Below are positions 61,269-64,000 of a DNA stretch of 64,000 nt, piece after piece (the stretch's first letter is position 1; every line of letters starts with the position of its first letter). Source of the stretch: Linnemannia hyalina (taxonomy: Eukaryota; Mortierellomycota; Mortierellomycetes; Mortierellales; Mortierellaceae). The stretch is from contig JAHRHY010000002.1 in assembly GCA_019671135.1 (NCBI GenBank), positions 2,929,501-2,993,500 on the forward strand, written 5' to 3'. The translations under genes were made by a program, and so were the position numbers. A model generated the notes under the pieces. That model was not told the origin of the DNA, did not search any database, and saw only the letters and a program-made list of their open reading frames with translations.

Positions 61269-63955
61269 TTTAGTTCTTTTCTTCTTCTCCACCTCTGTCA
61301 AATACACAAAAAATACTTTTTTCAAACACTGTTGGTCCATTGCGTGCATGCCTGCATACTGGCTGTTACAGTTGTGTAATGGTGTGCAAACAGCACCAAT
61401 GCACGTTTTTTTTTACTACTTCGCATTTGGATAAGAATGTTGAGTTGGTCTATGGTCATACAAAGTACATGTCATCTGAGGGCGATGAGGAAGAAGCACG
61501 CCGTTCGGATGCGCGTGTGAACAAAAAAGACCCATTCTTGAAAGAATGACATATTATTTTCTCCTTTCCCCTCCCGAACATGGTACCTCGCAGATATCAT
61601 CTGATTGGGACACGACGTGTTCAGGAATTGAGGGTTTGTTGTAGAATGAACGCTTCGATATCGAACAAATGAAATGTATCGCGTTCGCGCGTCTAGAAAA
61701 GTGGAGTACTTGCAGTACGAAAACAAAAACAACTTTTTTTTTGCTCTGCTTGAGTAAAGCAACATACCGACACTATGTCCTCCGAGCATCCTACCTGTAT
61801 TAGACCATTAGTTGCGTGAATGATCGAAAGAAACTCAAGGAAGGGGTTCGCCAACCGACAAAAATAGGGATCTGGGTCATAGAATGTGTATGCGAAACAA
61901 GGTTGTGCAGGGACTCCATCATTTCGAGTAGGTATAAAATTCTTATGACATGGCCCCTCTCTTTTTCATTCACCAACCATGGTGTTGTTTTCCTGTATGA
62001 CACATTGTCACCCACCTTGTCCTGCCTAGTCCGTCCTTCTCATAACAGAATACCCATCCATATTTACATACACACTCACTTTTTTTTTCTTTCCTCCCCG
62101 TTACGTCAGCTATCGCCGCACCATCTTCCTCTTTCCGTTTATAATATCTTCACCTGTCGTAGTCCTCCATTGGCGAAGACTCCCAAAAGGCTGTACAACA
62201 AAAACTGCTGCTGCCTTGTCAGAAGGGTAACCATCCTCCTTCATTTCCCTTGCCCACCGCTTCTTGCCCGTAACTCCTATAATTGCATTCGCGTCCTTGA
62301 TCTGACAAATATGTACTTTTTCATGTCTAGAGGCAACGCAGGTGACATCAGGACAACAGGAACTATACAGGAAAAAATGAGGCAAAGAAAACGAAGGACG
62401 TGGGTATATAGATGAGGATTGAATAGCTATCTCAATAAAGACACACCTTCCGGGCACAGGAATCATGCCTGACACAGTAGACGAAATATCAAAAAAAGGC
62501 ACAGGCATGCGAATTTAGAGTGACCAAAGAAAAAACACTATCAGGCAGAAAGGCGTCTTGTGCCTCTTCTCCTGAATTTCCGTTGGCAGATTGGCGGGTG
62601 TGCGGTTTCTGAGTGATATTCTTAACTAAGACATCCCGGTTTAACTGGCGAGGACCAATTTGATGATCACTTCGACAAGTACTCATTTTATTTTCGCGTT
62701 GAACTGGTAAGTGTCTTGCCAATCACCGCCTCTCCATGCTCATTTTCAGTTAGTGTTCATCATTGAAAACAAGACTGGAAGCGCCATGCGCGATTGCATT
62801 GTCTGCCAGAGACAAGGAAAGGAAAGGCGCACCCTGTCAGAGAGCAAAAAAACAAAAACAACAAAGCATGCTTACTTTCTTTATAATGTTCCTTCCTCTC
62901 TCTCTCTTTCCACTTTGCAACACTCACTTTGCTCCCCTCATAACTATTCTCCATCTCCTTCATTCGTCTTCTTCACTGCCAGTCTCCTTCTCCTTCATTG
63001 CGTCTTACCTACATTAGTACCTGTTGGTCATTCCAACATCCTTCCATTGTCCAACTTTCTCATTCTCACTCCTCTGCACCTTCTCCGCGCTCAGTCTATC
63101 GCCCTCCTGCGTGCCTGTCCGTCTTATACCTAACAGTACCGAGGACCTCAAGCTTAGAGAGGTAGGACCCTCACGTCCGATAGCCCAGCTCACATACTGC
63201 AATTATCGCTGCCGGACACGTCCTAACCTCAATTTTTCACAGTCGTTACCTTTTCCGCCTAAAAACAATTGCCTGTCTCTCTCCTTGTCGTTCCCCAAGC
63301 CAGCCAACATCCAAAGAGAAACCAAGAAAAGCCCTCTCGTTTTCACCAGGTTCGACATGCTTTGCTAATGCATGGACAGTTGTGCTTGCCTACAAGAATA
63401 GACTTAACATATTCTGCTAGCGCGTGCTAACTCCCTCCATTCGATAATAACATGGGTAACTTCGTTTCTAGTCTTCCAAGCATCAGCCCACAACGGACCA
63501 AGAGCTATAACAAAAAACAACCAAGAGAATATCCCTTTCACTGCCACTCAGGTGAGGCCTTCCTTGACCACTCGCCAGTGCATTGTCATTTCATGACTCC
63601 GTTTACGCCGATAATTGGTGACCAACACTCTGCATGCAAATAGATTTCTTCCCAAGCACCAAACAGACCAAGCAACAATATCAGCTCTGTGTTTTTTCCC
63701 AATGTGAGTTTTTTGTTACTCAGCTCCGCGGATAAGCAATGCACTACCCGTTTTACACTGTCTCATCGCGCCTTGTTTTCCTTTTTTCGTTTCAACCCTG
63801 TCCAGTCTCCAACACGCTCAACAAAGGACTTTGATTTCCTCCAAGGTAAGACAGATAACAATGACATTGCGCTTTCTGACCTTTGTGTATCTTTGCAACA
63901 CTTCCTAATGTTCAATGTCACGATTACTACTCTGTTTAATATTAGTGCACACACC
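61269..63955. other. Gene-poor interval and leader of the next gene
   Basis: About 2.7 kb with only short, low-complexity ORFs. It ends in a CT-rich leader containing a likely 5' UTR intron, GTAAGA at 63846 to TAG at 63943-63945. Confidence 0.4.
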
Positions 63956-64000
63956 ATGTCCAAGGAATCGCATCCAACCTCACCTCGCAAACGGGACAAG
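63956..64000 (+). CDS. 5' end of an unidentified gene
   Basis: An ATG at 63956 opens a frame to the window end: MSKESHPTSPRKRDK (15 residues). It follows a good acceptor (ATTAG) ending an apparent leader intron whose donor is CCAAG|GTAAG at 63845/63846. The product cannot be identified from 15 residues; the stretch is hydrophilic and Ser/Pro/Arg-rich. Confidence 0.45.
   Translation, partial: MSKESHPTSPRKRDK

Overview
The window is nuclear DNA of a filamentous fungus, most likely an early-diverging one of the Mortierella type (Mortierellomycota). That placement is inference. It rests on compact intron-rich genes with GTAAGT-like donors and TAG acceptors, on clear eukaryotic housekeeping proteins, and on decayed genes that resemble the F-box/leucine-rich and kelch families I associate with Mortierella. 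No bacterial operon, CRISPR array, rRNA gene or convincing tRNA gene was seen. Exon coordinates were worked out by hand from splice signals and reading-frame continuity; gene boundaries are CDS only.

Layout. 1-9.5 kb is gene-dense: the 3' end of proteasome subunit RPN6, mitochondrial ribosomal protein bS6m, an SDR9C-like dehydrogenase and the AP-2 alpha adaptin. 9.6-23.1 kb is an accessory island. It holds four paralogous genes for a tiny predicted mitochondrial membrane protein, all on the minus strand and all with the same two-exon structure, interleaved with an F-box-like pseudogene, two copies of a decaying Q/H-rich coiled-coil gene, a kelch-like relic, one secreted-protein gene and a complete 2.2 kb pogo/Tigger-type DNA transposon with TA target-site duplication. 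23.8-41 kb returns to single genes: choline/ethanolamine kinase, a disordered protein of unknown function, a GRAM-TBC Rab-GAP, a 161-residue tropomyosin and a 1416-residue PH-domain protein. 41-44.6 kb appears to have no gene. 44.6-61.3 kb holds a four-finger C2H2 transcription factor, uracil phosphoribosyltransferase, Sec61 beta, a Whi5/Nrm1-like protein, a short MAPR/cytochrome-b5-like protein, a YMC1-like mitochondrial carrier and acyl-CoA-binding protein. The last 2.7 kb is non-coding except for the first 15 codons of a gene running off the end.

The genes do not form one pathway. Several touch membrane lipid and trafficking biology (choline kinase, ACBP, MAPR, AP-2 alpha, TBC GAP, Sec61 beta), but that is ordinary housekeeping content. 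The most unusual part is the island with the four small mitochondrial-type genes and their shared upstream sequence. Two gene-structure oddities also stand out: three genes whose first coding exon is only the ATG, and an 8-nt micro-exon in the acyl-CoA-binding protein gene.
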